64,000 bases of DNA from positions 2,971,501-3,035,500 of the forward strand of contig NZ_CP119075.1 of NCBI RefSeq assembly GCF_029023725.1, written 5' to 3'. The position numbers were made by a program, and so were the translations under genes. This stretch comes from Synoicihabitans lomoniglobus. GTDB lineage: Bacteria > Verrucomicrobiota > Verrucomicrobiia > Opitutales > Opitutaceae. Below the pieces are notes generated by a model. The model did no database searches and was not told the origin of the DNA. It was given only the letters and a program-made list of their open reading frames with translations. Of the stretch, positions 62,930 through 64,000 are shown piece after piece. Each line of letters begins with the position of its first letter. Position 1 is the first letter of the stretch.

Positions 62930-64000
62930 CTATTTCTGAAATCGCCGGGACAACTCACCGTGCGGCAGCTCAAAAAACGTCGGCCGCCCCGAGGGGCTGG
63001 TGAGCGGGGTGCGACACGCAAAGAGTTGGGCCACCAGTGATTGCCAGTGCACCTCCCCACTCTGCTCGGGCAACCGCACCGCTTTCGCCGCCGCCAACCG
63101 GGCCAGCTCGTCCCGGGCGAGATCGGGATTGTCCTCCGGGAAGCGCCCATCGCGCAGCGCCCCCAACAAATCACGCAAAAAGGGTTCGGCATCAGCGGGT
63201 TCCATCCAGGCGGGCACCGCTTCGACCCGGAAAAAATTCCGTCCGAACTCCGTCACTTCAAACCCGTGCGATTGCAGAAAGGCCAACTTATCCAACAGGA
63301 GCGCCGTCGCCACGGGATCGAGCTCCACCGGCACCGGCAGCAGCAGGCGCTGCCCGGCGACTTCGCCCGATTTGAACTCGGCCTGCAAACGCTCAAACCA
63401 GACTCGCTCGTGTGCCGCCCGGCGATGCAGGCACACGATACCCGACGGGGTTTCGAAAAAGCCGAACACCCCATGGCCTTGGCCGATGAAACGCCACCCG
63501 CGGTCGCCACGCGTCGGACCATCGGCAGAGGGTCGCACCGACTCCACCGCCGGCCCGCGCATGGGAGGCTGGTGCAATGGACCCAACTTGGGCATGCCCC
63601 GACTCTCCGATTCGACCGGACGCGATGGCACCGCCGCCGATGATGGTGAACTTGATGACGGCGTCGCCCACGGTCGCAGCTCGCTCGGCGGCAGCGGTTC
63701 CAGTGGCGTGTCTCGCTCCGGCGTCGCCTGTGGAACCTCACCCCGCAGCTCCCGCAGGCGCCCCAGCACCGCTCTGATCACGAAGCTGCGCACGGCCGGC
63801 TCGCTCCGAAACCGCACTTCGCGTTTGGCGGGATGCACGTTCACATCGACCTCGTGGGGCGGCAGACGGAAAAAGATGAACGCCGGCGGGTAGCGACCCT
63901 TGGGCAACGACTCGTGGTAACTCTCGATCAACGCGTAGTTGAGGGTCCGGTTGTCGACGGGACGACCATTCACAAACACGATCATCTCGTGCCGCGTCGA
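62930..64000 (-). CDS. mutL: DNA mismatch repair protein MutL (3' part; 5' end beyond the window)
   Basis: The last ~356 residues of MutL; the frame stays open to the right edge. [20 protein letters not shown] and [14 protein letters not shown] are the end of the ATPase/transducer region. A Pro/Ser-rich linker is followed by a C-terminal dimerisation domain with [14 protein letters not shown]. The endonuclease motif DQHA(X)2E found in many MutLs is replaced by HRRA, and no ACHGAVRA or CPHGRP metal motif is present. This protein is therefore probably the non-nicking type, like E. coli MutL. It is followed by glgP on the same strand 134 bp later. Confidence 0.95.
   Translation of the reverse strand, partial: STRHEMIVFVNGRPVDNRTLNYALIESYHESLPKGRYPPAFIFFRLPPHEVDVNVHPAKREVRFRSEPAVRSFVIRAVLGRLRELRGEVPQATPERDTPLEPLPPSELRPWATPSSSSPSSAAVPSRPVESESRGMPKLGPLHQPPMRGPAVESVRPSADGPTRGDRGWRFIGQGHGVFGFFETPSGIVCLHRRAAHERVWFERLQAEFKSGEVAGQRLLLPVPVELDPVATALLLDKLAFLQSHGFEVTEFGRNFFRVEAVPAWMEPADAEPFLRDLLGALRDGRFPEDNPDLARDELARLAAAKAVRLPEQSGEVHWQSLVAQLFACRTPLTSPSGRPTFFELPHGELSRRFQK

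Overview
The window is a GC-rich bacterial chromosome segment with 46 intact protein-coding genes, one truncated gene at the right edge and one broken transposase gene. I saw no rRNA, tRNA or CRISPR array. The content points to the Verrucomicrobiota, most likely an Opitutaceae-like lineage. The signs are large secreted proteins built from PVC-type beta-sandwich and C-terminal repeat modules, a LacI-type regulator, a Bat-type von Willebrand cluster, abundant short dispersed repeats with a REP-associated (RAYT) transposase, sigma-54-like promoters, and start codons that almost never have a Shine-Dalgarno sequence. This assignment is inference from gene content.

Layout. 0-8 kb: a GGQ release-factor-like gene, then a co-directional MoxR-DUF58-BatA-BatB/C-BatD/E operon in which five Bat functions sit in three reading frames. 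8-12.4 kb: a coupled Nudix-LOG pair, then gluQ, mogA, a MIF-like tautomerase and a MazG-like pyrophosphohydrolase. Four families of short repeats and the nonsense-interrupted RAYT gene are threaded through this stretch. 12.5-25.9 kb: a 1911-residue alpha-2-macroglobulin, a BASS transporter, a small heat-shock protein behind a sigma-54-like promoter, rlmJ-yhcH, thrS, a Dabb-domain protein, and a LacI regulator behind two operator-like palindromes. 26-33.3 kb: a cupredoxin/beta-propeller protein, a TPR protein and a 1371-residue secreted subtilase. 33.5-39.1 kb: glnK and amtB (sigma-54-like promoter), aspS and gpmI. 39.1-46.6 kb: two paralogous PAS hybrid histidine kinases flanking hemH, whose product has a cysteine-rich insert. 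47-56 kb: a glycosidase island (GH1, GH27, GH2 and a DUF5060 clan GH-A-like enzyme) with a lactate/malate-type dehydrogenase. 56-64 kb: an exported methyltransferase, a GNAT, a YghZ-type aldo/keto reductase, a compact ydbH-ynbE-ydbL operon, glycogen phosphorylase and the 3' end of mutL.

How the genes fit together. The MoxR/Bat operon looks like a self-contained envelope machine: an AAA+ ATPase, paired membrane VWA proteins and exported partner domains. amtB-glnK forms a nitrogen uptake and sensing unit. The four glycosidases have complementary activities that together suit galacto(gluco)mannan breakdown, although no dedicated transporter is visible. YdbH-YnbE-YdbL matches the inner-to-outer-membrane lipid transport system of E. 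coli but with a half-length bridge protein. The most unusual parts are the fused Bat proteins, the repeat-riddled 9.2-12.0 kb segment where repeats supply start and stop codons, the sigma-54-like sites, and the miniature YdbH system.
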